Positions 41,473 to 51,213 of a stretch of DNA of 64,000 bases are shown piece after piece (positions within the stretch are counted from its first letter, which is position 1; each line of letters starts with the position of its first letter). The notes beneath the pieces were generated by a model, which saw nothing but the letters and a program-made list of their open reading frames with translations, was not told the origin of the DNA and searched no databases. The translations under genes and the position numbers were made by a program. The stretch spans positions 164,104-228,103 of the forward strand of contig BPGX01000004.1 in the NCBI GenBank assembly GCA_026003255.1. The letters are read 5' to 3'. The DNA is from Bacteroidia bacterium (GTDB taxonomy: Bacteria > Bacteroidota > Bacteroidia > B-17B0 > Aurantibacillaceae).

Positions 41473-42927
41473 ATGAATAATCGTCTTACAAAGGATATAT
41501 TTATTCTGTTGGCTCCTGTTTTGTTTGTTTTTTTCTGGATATATCAACCGCTAAACGCTACTATTGAAACTAATAAAATGATGGGAATTGTTCTCTGGAT
41601 GGCAATATGGTGGATGACAGAATGTGTTCATTTAGCTGTTACTTCATTGTTACCTATTGTGTTACTACCATTGGCAGAAATTTGTTCTGTAAAAGAGGTT
41701 ACAAGAGAGTATGGGGATAGTATCATTTTTTTGTTTTTAGGTGGCTTTTTGATTTCCATCGCTATTGAAAAGTGGCATTTGCACTACAGAATAGCACGTG
41801 TTATTTTATATTTTACTGGAACAAGTATTCAAGGCATTTTAGGAGGCATAATGGTTTCTACTTTTTTGCTGAGCAATTGGATAAGCAATACGGCAACGGC
41901 TTTGATGATGTTTGGTGTAGTAATGGCTTTGGTAAAATCATTTGAAGAAAGTTTTAATAAACAAGAGCACCAATGGTTTGCATCAGCACTTTTGCTTGGA
42001 ATGGCTTATGCTGCAAGTATAGGGGGGATGGCCACTCCGGTTGGAACACCGCCGAATATGTATTTTTTTAAGATGTATCCAAAATGGATGCCTGAAAATT
42101 TTCACATTTCTTTTGCGCAATGGATGGGCTATTTCTTTCCTTTAAGTGTTTTAATTTTGATAGGTTGTTATGTTATTTTACAAATTCTTTTTTTGAATAA
42201 AATTAGAAGTCAAATTAAAATCAATGCCATTAAAGATACTTTTCAAATATCAAAAATGCGTTATGAGGAAAAAGTGATAGCAATTGTATTCTGTATTACA
42301 ATTATTCTTTGGTTGACAAAAGATGGATGGAACTTTGGATTTTTGAATATTAAAGGATGGAAGATGTTATTTCATCATTCAGATTATCTGGATGATTCGG
42401 TTGTAGCAATAGGGATGAGCGTATTGTTATTTTTAATACCAAGTAAGCAAAACAAAGGGAAAAAAATTTTAGAATGGAATGATGTAAAGCAATTGAAATA
42501 CGAGATATTGTTATTATTTGGTGGTGGCTTTGCATTGGCTTATGGATTTGAAAAGTCAGGATTAATACATTATTTAGTAGAACAGTTAGAATTTGTAAAG
42601 GCATTATCTCCTTTTTGGCTTGTATTAATTATTTCAACTGTTGTAGTTGTCATCAGTGAGTTTGCATCTAATATCGCTTCCATTCAGTTAGCATTACCTG
42701 TTATTATTGCAATGATTTCACATTATTCTTTGGATATTCAGATTAAGTTATTATTTCCCTGTGTATTGTCTGCTTCAGTAGGTTTTATGTTACCTATAGC
42801 CACTGCACCCAATACTATTGCATTTGGAAGCGGTTATGTTTCTTTGAAAAGTTTTCTAAAAGCAGGATTCTGGCTGGATATATTCTGTATATTTGTCATC
42901 TCATTATACTGTTATTTTGTATTATGA
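41473..42927 (+). CDS. SLC13/DASS family sodium-coupled anion transporter
   Basis: [88 protein letters not shown]. The start could instead be 41419. Confidence 0.92.
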   Translation: MNNRLTKDIFILLAPVLFVFFWIYQPLNATIETNKMMGIVLWMAIWWMTECVHLAVTSLLPIVLLPLAEICSVKEVTREYGDSIIFLFLGGFLISIAIEKWHLHYRIARVILYFTGTSIQGILGGIMVSTFLLSNWISNTATALMMFGVVMALVKSFEESFNKQEHQWFASALLLGMAYAASIGGMATPVGTPPNMYFFKMYPKWMPENFHISFAQWMGYFFPLSVLILIGCYVILQILFLNKIRSQIKINAIKDTFQISKMRYEEKVIAIVFCITIILWLTKDGWNFGFLNIKGWKMLFHHSDYLDDSVVAIGMSVLLFLIPSKQNKGKKILEWNDVKQLKYEILLLFGGGFALAYGFEKSGLIHYLVEQLEFVKALSPFWLVLIISTVVVVISEFASNIASIQLALPVIIAMISHYSLDIQIKLLFPCVLSASVGFMLPIATAPNTIAFGSGYVSLKSFLKAGFWLDIFCIFVISLYCYFVL

Positions 42928-43580
42928 TTCTTGCAGAAAATGTCTATAAAAAAATTGGGGATACAGAGATTCTGAAAGGTATTTCATTACACATTCGTGA
43001 ATCGGAAGTGGTGAGTTTAGTAGGGCCGTCTGGTGCTGGAAAGTCAACATTATTAAGTATTCTGGGAACATTGGATAAACCTACGAGTGGAAAAGTTATC
43101 TTTGATGGAGAAGATGTTTTTTCTTTTAATGAAAAGAAAATTGCGCATTTTAGAAATCAAAACATTGGCTTTGTATTTCAGTTTCATCATCTCTTGCCAG
43201 AATTTACAGCACTTGAGAATGTTTTTATTCCAGCATTAATTAAAGGAGAGAAAAAAAGTGAAGCAGAGAAGCGAGCCAAAGCACTACTGGATAAAGTGGG
43301 TTTATCACATCGTTTGAATCATAAGCCCAGTGAATTATCAGGCGGTGAACAACAACGAGTGGCGGTAGCGCGTGCTTTGATAAATCATCCAAAGGTAATT
43401 TTTGCGGATGAACCAACAGGAAATTTGGACAGCCACAATGCCGAAGCGTTACATCAATTGTTTTTTGATTTAAGAAATGAATTTCAACAAACCTTTGTTA
43501 TTGTTACGCATAATGAACACCTTGCGCAAATGGCAGATAGAGTAGTGCATATTATAGATGGAAAGATTGTAGAAGAATAA
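42924..43580 (+). CDS. lolD: ABC transporter ATP-binding protein (LolD-like)
   Basis: [59 protein letters not shown]. Confidence 0.93.
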   Translation: MILAENVYKKIGDTEILKGISLHIRESEVVSLVGPSGAGKSTLLSILGTLDKPTSGKVIFDGEDVFSFNEKKIAHFRNQNIGFVFQFHHLLPEFTALENVFIPALIKGEKKSEAEKRAKALLDKVGLSHRLNHKPSELSGGEQQRVAVARALINHPKVIFADEPTGNLDSHNAEALHQLFFDLRNEFQQTFVIVTHNEHLAQMADRVVHIIDGKIVEE

Positions 43581-43582
43581 CT

Positions 43583-45004
43583 TTATAAAGTAGCTATTTC
43601 ATTTTTCAATATTTCATAGTTAGGTTCTGTATAAAAGTAGTTTGCATTAAGGGTTAAGTCAGATTGAGAATTTTGAATTTTATCCAGAATATTTTCATTC
43701 ATTGATAACTCTTTTGCAACTCCTTTTTTGACAATACTTTCTACATAGTCCGAAAATAGTGGATGGTTTATCGCATAATTATGTTTGACACCAAAAAGCA
43801 ATGCATCAAACAAAGTGGTAGAATAAATAGAAAAATGAGCATCACATATTTGAAATAACCATTCAGTTGGATAATTTGTAATGAATACATTGTTGTTTCT
43901 GTTATTAATAAATTTTGAAATATCCTGCGTTGCAGAAGGATGTGGTTTGATGATAATGGCTATACTTTGTTTTTTGCTGTGAGCATCATCTACTAAAAAA
44001 TTGATATAATCGGCTAAATGATGTTCTAAATTTTTTTGAGCTGTTGCAAATAGGATTTTGGAAAATTTAGATTTAATAGTTGCAATATAATCTATAAATT
44101 CAGTAGAAAAATTTTTTTCATAAAAGAGATAGTAGCCAAAAATTTTCATCTGATTAGTATCATATTCATATCCTCTGGATAGTACTGATTTCCAGTATTC
44201 GCCATATAGCCATATTTCATCTGCGAACAACGCTTTGTGTCTTACAGGAATAATTTTTTTATCATAAACATAAAACATATCTTCTTCTGCAATAAGTCCG
44301 TGTTGTAATTCTATAATTTTAATTTTTCTTTTTCTCAAAGCGTATAACAAAGATTCTTTTTGATAATGCGGAAATACAAATGCTAATTGAATATTAGGGA
44401 AGTTTTTGAGAATTTCTCTGTATGTTCTGTATTCTCTCCAGAATATCTCAATGATTTCTTCAAATAGCTTAATTTTATGATTGTCTAATTTAATTTGCTT
44501 CAATATATTTGAATAAGTTTTTCTTAATTCTCTTAGTAAAATTTTATCGTCTTCATTTAAAGGTAAAAAAGAATAACATTGGTAAAAATCTTCAAAGTTT
44601 AAATCGTGTTGAACTTTTGAAGGGAGCGTATTTGTTTTGAAAAATAAAACCTGTTTTCTATTTAATTGATTAAGAATATTTTCATAATACCTTGATTTGT
44701 ATTCTTTTTGAATGGTTTCAATAGAACGTTCACAATCTCCTATGAAAATTTTTATTTTTTCATTTCTGGTAATAATTGGTTTGTTTTTTATTTTCAATCT
44801 TTTCAGAAAAAAAATAAAATTGATTAAAAAGTATGGTAATTTCCAGAACAATCTTGCGCGAAAACCTTCTTCTCTAAATATCGCATATTGAAATAACTTT
44901 ATGATATTAAAATCATAACAATCAAATAGTTGAGGATTATCAATATAAGAGTTAAACTTTGCTTTTTTCTCTGTAAACTTTTCAGATATTTTGGTAACAC
45001 TCAT
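43583..45004 (-). CDS. hypothetical polysaccharide-biosynthesis protein (GT-B/capsule-like)
   Basis: IIELQHGLIAEEDMFYVYDKKIIPVRHKALFADEIWLYGEYWKSVLSRGY and IIIKPHPSATQDISKF...YSTTLFDALLFG resemble capsular or glycerophosphotransferase GT-B folds; ATGA overlap with the upstream gene. Confidence 0.55.
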   Translation of the reverse strand: MSVTKISEKFTEKKAKFNSYIDNPQLFDCYDFNIIKLFQYAIFREEGFRARLFWKLPYFLINFIFFLKRLKIKNKPIITRNEKIKIFIGDCERSIETIQKEYKSRYYENILNQLNRKQVLFFKTNTLPSKVQHDLNFEDFYQCYSFLPLNEDDKILLRELRKTYSNILKQIKLDNHKIKLFEEIIEIFWREYRTYREILKNFPNIQLAFVFPHYQKESLLYALRKRKIKIIELQHGLIAEEDMFYVYDKKIIPVRHKALFADEIWLYGEYWKSVLSRGYEYDTNQMKIFGYYLFYEKNFSTEFIDYIATIKSKFSKILFATAQKNLEHHLADYINFLVDDAHSKKQSIAIIIKPHPSATQDISKFINNRNNNVFITNYPTEWLFQICDAHFSIYSTTLFDALLFGVKHNYAINHPLFSDYVESIVKKGVAKELSMNENILDKIQNSQSDLTLNANYFYTEPNYEILKNEIATL

Positions 45005-46266
45005 TCACTTAATAATTTATTTTCACACAACAAATCTACTAATGGTTTTAATTCTTTGACATTGACGTTAATACGATTGGCAATGTCTAATAAATCATTA
45101 TTACCATCGCTGTATTGTAAAATATACATTATTTGCATCACCTTTTCTCGGTTGAGATTACCAACATACAAGTTTCTTTTCCCTAATTGTGGCTCGCCAT
45201 AAGGATATTGATTCAAGTATCTACCATTACTCTCTAATGTCAACATTATTTCAAAATACATTTCTACACTTTCACGAAGGGCTTTGAATGAGATAAATTC
45301 TTTGTTATCAAGCGATGTATGATATTCCGGATATTCTCTATATGGTGTACGCATCAAAGAACCAACGGGCAAGTTAAAGGCAGGCGAACAATATTGTCTT
45401 TCATCACTACCGCCGGGATAAAATGGAAGCACACGAAAGGGCTTTTTGGAATAACTTAATGTATGTATAGCGGCTCTATCGGCTAATGTATTTCCATATT
45501 TGGATTGTTTGTAATGAAAAATACCTCTGTCTCCCACACAGGTTAGTACATATCCGGCTTTACAATACTTTTTTAAGTGTTCGCCGTGCTTTAGAAGATA
45601 GACCAATGAGCCAATCGTTTCAGGAATAAATACGAAACGATAGTTGTATTTTCTTTTTTTAAGTTGTGCTAACTGTTGATATAAAAACATTGCCACTAAA
45701 GGCCCTGATAATTCATTATTTGCCATACTTGGATGGCAGATATAAGTTGAAATTAAAACTTCATCTTTTGTTTCGCCTTCTAAAATTAAATCACCATAAG
45801 TAAGTGAGCCATTTTGTAAAGTTGAATCAATGTACACTTCATATTCTCCATTTTGAGGCAATTTTTGAAACTCTTCATAAGTTATACAAAAACCCCAATT
45901 TTCTTTGTAATAAGAAGTAACATAAGGAATAGCAGAAGGTTTATGAGGCAAGGTATGTAAATGTTGTTTTAATTCTTCAAATCTAATTTTTTTATGAATT
46001 GGGATAGAATAATTAACGATGTGTAAGTTGTGCTTTTTAAAATTACATATTTTTTTTCCATCAGGTGTGATAATAAATGCATCTCGTATGTTCCATTCTT
46101 TTGGAACTTGCCAGTCAAAAACTTCTGTACCACTTGGTACTTCGTGGATATTTAATGGAATTATTTCAGAAATAATTCTTAAACTTTCACGAACTCCATT
46201 ACCAGTAATACTTCTGCATATTGGAAATAACTTGTCAAAGTATTCTTCTATTTTTTTTTCAAGCAT
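45001..46266 (-). CDS. DUF4910/DUF2172 aminopeptidase-like protein (polysaccharide-locus type)
   Basis: LFPICRSITGNGVRESLRIISEIIPLNIHEVPSGTEVFDWQVPKEWNIRDA; STYICHPSMANNELSGPLV; FYPGGSDERQYCSPAFNLPVGSLMRTPY. Confidence 0.88.
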   Translation of the reverse strand: MLEKKIEEYFDKLFPICRSITGNGVRESLRIISEIIPLNIHEVPSGTEVFDWQVPKEWNIRDAFIITPDGKKICNFKKHNLHIVNYSIPIHKKIRFEELKQHLHTLPHKPSAIPYVTSYYKENWGFCITYEEFQKLPQNGEYEVYIDSTLQNGSLTYGDLILEGETKDEVLISTYICHPSMANNELSGPLVAMFLYQQLAQLKKRKYNYRFVFIPETIGSLVYLLKHGEHLKKYCKAGYVLTCVGDRGIFHYKQSKYGNTLADRAAIHTLSYSKKPFRVLPFYPGGSDERQYCSPAFNLPVGSLMRTPYREYPEYHTSLDNKEFISFKALRESVEMYFEIMLTLESNGRYLNQYPYGEPQLGKRNLYVGNLNREKVMQIMYILQYSDGNNDLLDIANRINVNVKELKPLVDLLCENKLLSE

Positions 46267-46273
46267 ATATTAT

Positions 46274-46780
46274 TTAAATGGTTTGTACTTCATACTTTAC
46301 GATATTTCTCACTTCTTTTGAAAATTCTATTCCTACTAAAATAATTTTATTCCTCAATCCTTCGTATTTCTCATACAACCACCTAATCAATTTCTGAAAC
46401 TCAATGTAATAATAATCCTCTCCTACCTCAATCCCACTACGATTCCCAATATCTTTCAGTACATACTGAATGTAATGAACCAACTCCTCAGCATTCGTAG
46501 ATTTTTGTTCACCAAAATCTATACGAATAACAGAATATTCCTTCTTCCAATCCCACTTATCATAAATATACAACCCTTCAAACAACTCCTTCCTCCCCTC
46601 AAACAAACATCTCATCGTATCTACCAACAAGGACTTACCAAATCGTCTCGGTCGTGATAAAAAATAATATTTTCCACTACTGATTAAATCAAATACGTAT
46701 CGGGTTTTATCAACATAAATATACTCTCCACTCCTTATCTCTTCAAAACTCTGAACTCCTATTGGCATTTTTTTTTTCAT
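46274..46780 (-). pseudogene. internally deleted AAA-ATPase-like protein (PF09820-type N-terminus joined to the family C-terminal tail)
   Basis: MPIGVQSFEEIRSGEYIYVDKTRYVFDLISSGKYYFLSRPRRFGKSLLVDTM N-terminus; ends IILVGIEFSKEVRNIVKYEVQTI, the usual C-terminus of the full-length (~500 aa) family; only 168 aa. Confidence 0.75.
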
Positions 46781-46783
46781 AAC

Positions 46784-47269
46784 TTAAACCTCTTCATAAT
46801 AGTCAATAATCACACCATCTAATGGATGGACTTGAATAAGACGCATCTCGTTGTTTTCAAATTCTAAAACAATTTCATCACATAAGTAGTGTTCACTCTC
46901 TTTATCTTTTGTCAATCGAACTTTCGTAAGTTTTGTATTTATCACATCTTTCCACATCTCCGTAACATTCGCTTTTACCTTAAAAATTTTTATTTTTCCC
47001 TCAAATTCTCTCTCAATATGTTCTTTTTCTTCTTCAAAATTGTATTGAATAAAAGTTAATCCCTCCTGTGATTCGTTGCCCGTTAATGCCAGTTTACTAC
47101 CATCAGAAAATACAAACTCAACTGCATCAATAACATCAATAGGTTCTTTAGGATTAATTGTATTTACCCACAAATAACAAATTACTTCACTTAATACTTT
47201 ATCTTGAGCTTTAATAAGTTCATTTAGTGTTACGGCATCAATGATGTTATTTTTTTTCTCAACTTCCAT
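46784..47269 (-). CDS. hypothetical protein
   Basis: 161-aa intact ORF between serC and the AAA-ATPase remnant; no family recognised. Confidence 0.65.
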   Translation of the reverse strand: MEVEKKNNIIDAVTLNELIKAQDKVLSEVICYLWVNTINPKEPIDVIDAVEFVFSDGSKLALTGNESQEGLTFIQYNFEEEKEHIEREFEGKIKIFKVKANVTEMWKDVINTKLTKVRLTKDKESEHYLCDEIVLEFENNEMRLIQVHPLDGVIIDYYEEV

Positions 47270-47287
47270 AGTTGTATTTCCTCTTTA

Positions 47288-48394
47288 TCAGGCAAATTTC
47301 CTTTCAAACTCTTGCATTACTTCTATCAAAACCTTCACGCTTTCAATTGGTAATGCATTGTATAACGACGCTCTGTAACCCCCAACATCTCTATGCCCTC
47401 TAATTCCACTGATATTGGCTTCTTTCCACATCTTATCAAATTCAGGTTCTAATGATTCATTCCTTAATCTGAAACAAACATTCATAGTACTTCTATCTTC
47501 TTTGCTTATGACCGTTCCTTCAAACATTGAATTTCTATCAATCTCTTCATATAATAATTTTGCTTTCTCATTATTAATTTTTTCAATAGCAGAAACGCCC
47601 CCAATTTTCTTCAACCATCTTAATGTCAACATCACTACATACACAGGAAATACTGGCGGTGTATTGAACATACTTCCAGCTTTTACGTGTGTTTTATAAT
47701 CCAACATTGTCAATAATCCCGACTTATTTTTTTCTAAAAAATCTTTGCGAATCATCACCATTGTAGCACCAGCAGGCCCCATATTTTTCTGCGCACCAGC
47801 ATAAATCAATGCAAACTGCCGGGCATCCACTTTTCTTGAAAATATATCAGAAGACATATCGCACACCAATGGCACAGAAACTTTTGGGAACGACTTATGT
47901 TGCGTTCCATAAATCGTATTATTGGAAGTAATATGCAAATAATCCAAATCCTCTGGCACCACATAATCTTTTGGAATGTATCCAAACTTCTTATCTTCTG
48001 AAGAACTTGCCACAATTATTGTACGTTCGCCTAATCTTCTGTGCTTCTCTTATGGCTTTGCTTGCCCATACGCCTGTATTGACATAACCTGCTTTTGTTT
48101 TCAAAAAATTGTATGGCACCATGGCAAATTGCAAACTTGCTCCGCCGCCCAGATAAATCACTTCATACTCGTCCGCACTTACTTCAAAGTGTTCCAATAC
48201 CAAATGTCTTGCTTCATCCATTACTTTTTCAAAATTCTTACTGCGATGAGAAATTTCAAGCAATGACAAATTCATGTTATCAAAATTGATACATGCTTCG
48301 GCCGCTTCTTGCAAACTTCTTCAGGTAAGATGCCGGGACCGGCACTAAAGTTGTGAACTTTAATTTTTTTGGCTAATAATGTGATGAAACTCAT
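47288..48394 (-). CDS. serC: phosphoserine aminotransferase, disrupted by two apparent frameshifts
   Basis: N-terminus KVHNFSAGPGILPEEV | QEAAEACINFDNMNLSLLEISHRSKNF...YLGGGASLQFAMVPYNFL...NTGVWASKAI | IIVASSSEDKKFGYIPKDY...FALIYAGAQKNMGPAGATMVMI; frames change near 48311-48316 and 48025-48035. Confidence 0.9.
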
Positions 48395-49132
48395 ATAAAA
48401 TTTTTTGCCTCAAAGTTACTGCAAATAATTATTACCACTAATGTTTTAATTCCTGTCAGGATTTTTCTTGTAATACCACGCAGGTTTGGTTTGATTCCCT
48501 TGAATGCCGCACTCAAATAAAAACATAATTTGACACCGGCAATAATTGTTTGGTCATTCATATATTCCGCGTATACATCTGCTCCCACACCAAGGTCATA
48601 TTTAAATTTATATACACACTGCACAGATGAATACAGATGCCATCCAAAATAGTTGTTTTGTATGGTATTGGTGGAATCTTGTGCAATAATACCGGTATAA
48701 TGATAAGTTTCGTCTTTGAATCCGCCGCCGTATGTGATTCCTATAGGATTGAATATAAAAGCAAAGTGGATATTTTCAGTTTTGATTACAAAAGGCGAAA
48801 ATAAAAAATTGAAATAACTGACATTGATGTCTTTTCTTTCAGGAAAAGTAAAAGATTTATTGTCTTTTATTCTGATTAATCCTACCTGCATATATGCTTC
48901 TTTGAATGTATGAAAGTTAAAGTGCAATGAAATGCCTTTCATATTGTAAGATATATTGTTGGAAAGAAAAAGATCCTGTGCCTATAGTAAAAAATCCCGC
49001 ATTTAATTTGTATATTTTGTTGTCATATAAAATTTTGATGGGGACACTGTCTTTGTATATGGTATCCACTTTGATGTTTTGCGATTGTAGGGTATTTATT
49101 GTTATGAGAAAAATGATGAAAACTTTTTTCAT
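48391..49132 (-). CDS. hypothetical outer-membrane/secreted protein, frameshifted
   Basis: Two adjacent ORFs (49132-48917 and 48942-48391) read as one protein: MKKVFIIFLITINTLQSQN...FSFQQYI / SYNMKGISLHFNFHTFKEAYMQVGLI. Confidence 0.6.
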
Positions 49133-49166
49133 GAAATATTTTTTTCTTGATATTGGATAATCTAAA

Positions 49167-49851
49167 TCAACACAAACACCAATCAATGGGAGACAAATTG
49201 TTTTTGATTAAATACTCATTTGCTTTGCTGAAATGCCTGCATCCCAAAAAGCCCGTTCTTGCCAATGGAGAAGGATGCGAAGCAGTCAAAATCAAATGTT
49301 TGTTTTTATCAATCAAATCCATTTTTCCCATGGCCCATCTTCCCCATAGCATAAATACTACATGTTCTTTCTTTTCAGAAATAACTTTAATGGTAGCATC
49401 GGTAAATTTTTCCCAACCAATATTTCTATGGCTACCCGGTTGATTTTTTCTCACTGTTAATGAAGTATTGAGCAAAAAAACGCCTTGCAAGGCCCATTTT
49501 TCAAGATTACCGCTTTTGGGTATTTCGCAACCGATATCGTCTTTTAATTCTTTCAATATGTTTTGTAAAGAAGGAGGAATCTTCACGCCGTCATTGACGG
49601 AAAAACACAGCCCGTTGGCTTCGCCCGGGATTATGATAAGGGTCTTGCCCGAGTATCACTACTTTTAATTTATCAAAGGGAGTATAATTGTATGCGGCAA
49701 AAATTCTGTTTCCCGGCGGATATATTTCGTATTGTTTTTTTTCGTTGATTAAAAATTTTTTTAGTTCAATGAAATAATCTTGTTGAAACTCATCATGTAG
49801 AATATTTTTCCAACTCTCTTCAATTTTCGGATTGATGGAGATAGTTTGCAT
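49167..49851 (-). CDS. ung: uracil-DNA glycosylase, frameshifted once
   Basis: VVILGQDPYHNPG then frame +1 GEANGLCFSVNDGVKIPPSLQNILKEL...GVFLLNTSLTVRKNQPGSH...HPSPLARTGFLGCRHF; indel at the CCCGGG tract 49624-49629. Confidence 0.93.
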
Positions 49852-49938
49852 TCGTTGTTTTGGGGACAAAATTGAAAAAAAATTTGCATAGTATTTTTAT
49901 ATTGCATAATTTTGTCCCTTCAAATAAAACTTTATTGT

Positions 49939-50064
49939 ATGAAAAAAAGCAGATGGTTTTTTATATTGATTGTTGCGGGAACGATTGTGGTTTCTTGCAA
50001 ATCACACGAAAAATGCCCGGCTTATTCAAAAGCAAAAACTTCTAATGCCGAAAAAGTTGCTTAA
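49939..50064 (+). CDS. small (41 aa) predicted lipoprotein upstream of the gld/por operon
   Basis: MKKSRWFFILIVAGTIVVSCKSHEKCPAYSKAKTSNAEKVA*: signal peptide with lipobox Cys; not in the supplied ORF track (below the length cutoff). Confidence 0.65.
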   Translation: MKKSRWFFILIVAGTIVVSCKSHEKCPAYSKAKTSNAEKVA

Positions 50065-50171
50065 TTGGGCAGACATGTTTTTTTGTGTTTTCAAAAATTA
50101 TTTTTTGAAAAATTTGTTTTTTGGTAAAAAATATTTTCAATACATTAGCCCCCAACCTAAAAAATAATCAT

Positions 50172-51131
50172 ATGAAAAAAATTTCCATTCTTTTAATGTT
50201 AGTAGTGATTGGAGCTGTAAATGCTCAACAAGACCCACAAATCACGCAGTTTATGCATACCAAGTTGATATACAATCCCGGGTATGCAGGCACGAGTGAC
50301 GCACTTTGCGTTAATGGCTTGTTCAGAAAACAATGGGTAAGTTTCCCTGGTGCGCCCACTACCATGCTTTTAAGTGCCGATATGCCTGTCATGAATTTAC
50401 CCATAGGTGCGGGCTTAAACATTATGAACGATCAGATAGGAGCCATGAAAACTCTTTATGCCCGTTTGGCAGTTGCATATAATAAGCAAATAGGTGCGGG
50501 AAAGTTAGGCGTGGGTATCGATGCCGGCATTTTACAAAATCAAGTATCTGAAGCATGGATTGTTCCAGAGCCCGGAAAAGTGGATAACAGTATTCCCGGC
50601 AATTACACCAGCGGCACACAATCTATTACCAATCCTGATCTAAATAAAATGTCTTATGACTTAGGCTTTGGGGTATATTATGGAATACCTAACAAAATGT
50701 ATGTAGGTGTGGCTTCCACTCACTTGCCCGCACAAGAATTAAAATCCGGTAATGCCATTTACAAATTGGCAAGACATTATTATGTAATGGCAGGATATAC
50801 TTTTGAATTAAACCCATTTAACAGCATTACTCCAAATATTAATGTAAAATCTGATGGTTCTACATCTATTATAGATGTTAATTTGACATATACCTATAAT
50901 AATATGGTATGGTTGGGGGCTACTTACAGAGCACAGGATGCCATATCTCCTATGGTTGGGGTGAAACTTTTGAAAGATAAAAGTTTGAAAATAGGGTATG
51001 CATTTGATTATACCATGTCAAAACTAAAAGGATATACATCAGGTACACACGAAATTATGCTGGGTTATTGCTTCAATATCAAAAAGCAAAAAGCACCAAC
51101 CGTATATGGCAATGTCAGATTTTTGGATTAA
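50172..51131 (+). CDS. PorP/SprF family type IX secretion system membrane protein
   Basis: AQQDPQITQFMHTKLIYNPGYAGTSDALCVNGLFRKQWVSFPGAPTTMLLSADMPV; GYTSGTHEIMLGYCF; start at ATG 50172. Confidence 0.95.
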   Translation: MKKISILLMLVVIGAVNAQQDPQITQFMHTKLIYNPGYAGTSDALCVNGLFRKQWVSFPGAPTTMLLSADMPVMNLPIGAGLNIMNDQIGAMKTLYARLAVAYNKQIGAGKLGVGIDAGILQNQVSEAWIVPEPGKVDNSIPGNYTSGTQSITNPDLNKMSYDLGFGVYYGIPNKMYVGVASTHLPAQELKSGNAIYKLARHYYVMAGYTFELNPFNSITPNINVKSDGSTSIIDVNLTYTYNNMVWLGATYRAQDAISPMVGVKLLKDKSLKIGYAFDYTMSKLKGYTSGTHEIMLGYCFNIKKQKAPTVYGNVRFLD

Positions 51132-51213
51132 AAAAATTAAAATTTAATGTAACAAAATGAACATGTCTGCATTATATTATGAAAATGCTTACAATTAATA
51201 AAAGCAAACCACT

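Noticed and set aside
48927-49160. 77-aa plus-strand ORF and other short ORFs in 47.4-50.1 kb
   Set aside because: Antisense to serC, ung or the frameshifted hypothetical gene; visible mainly because frameshifts break the real frames.
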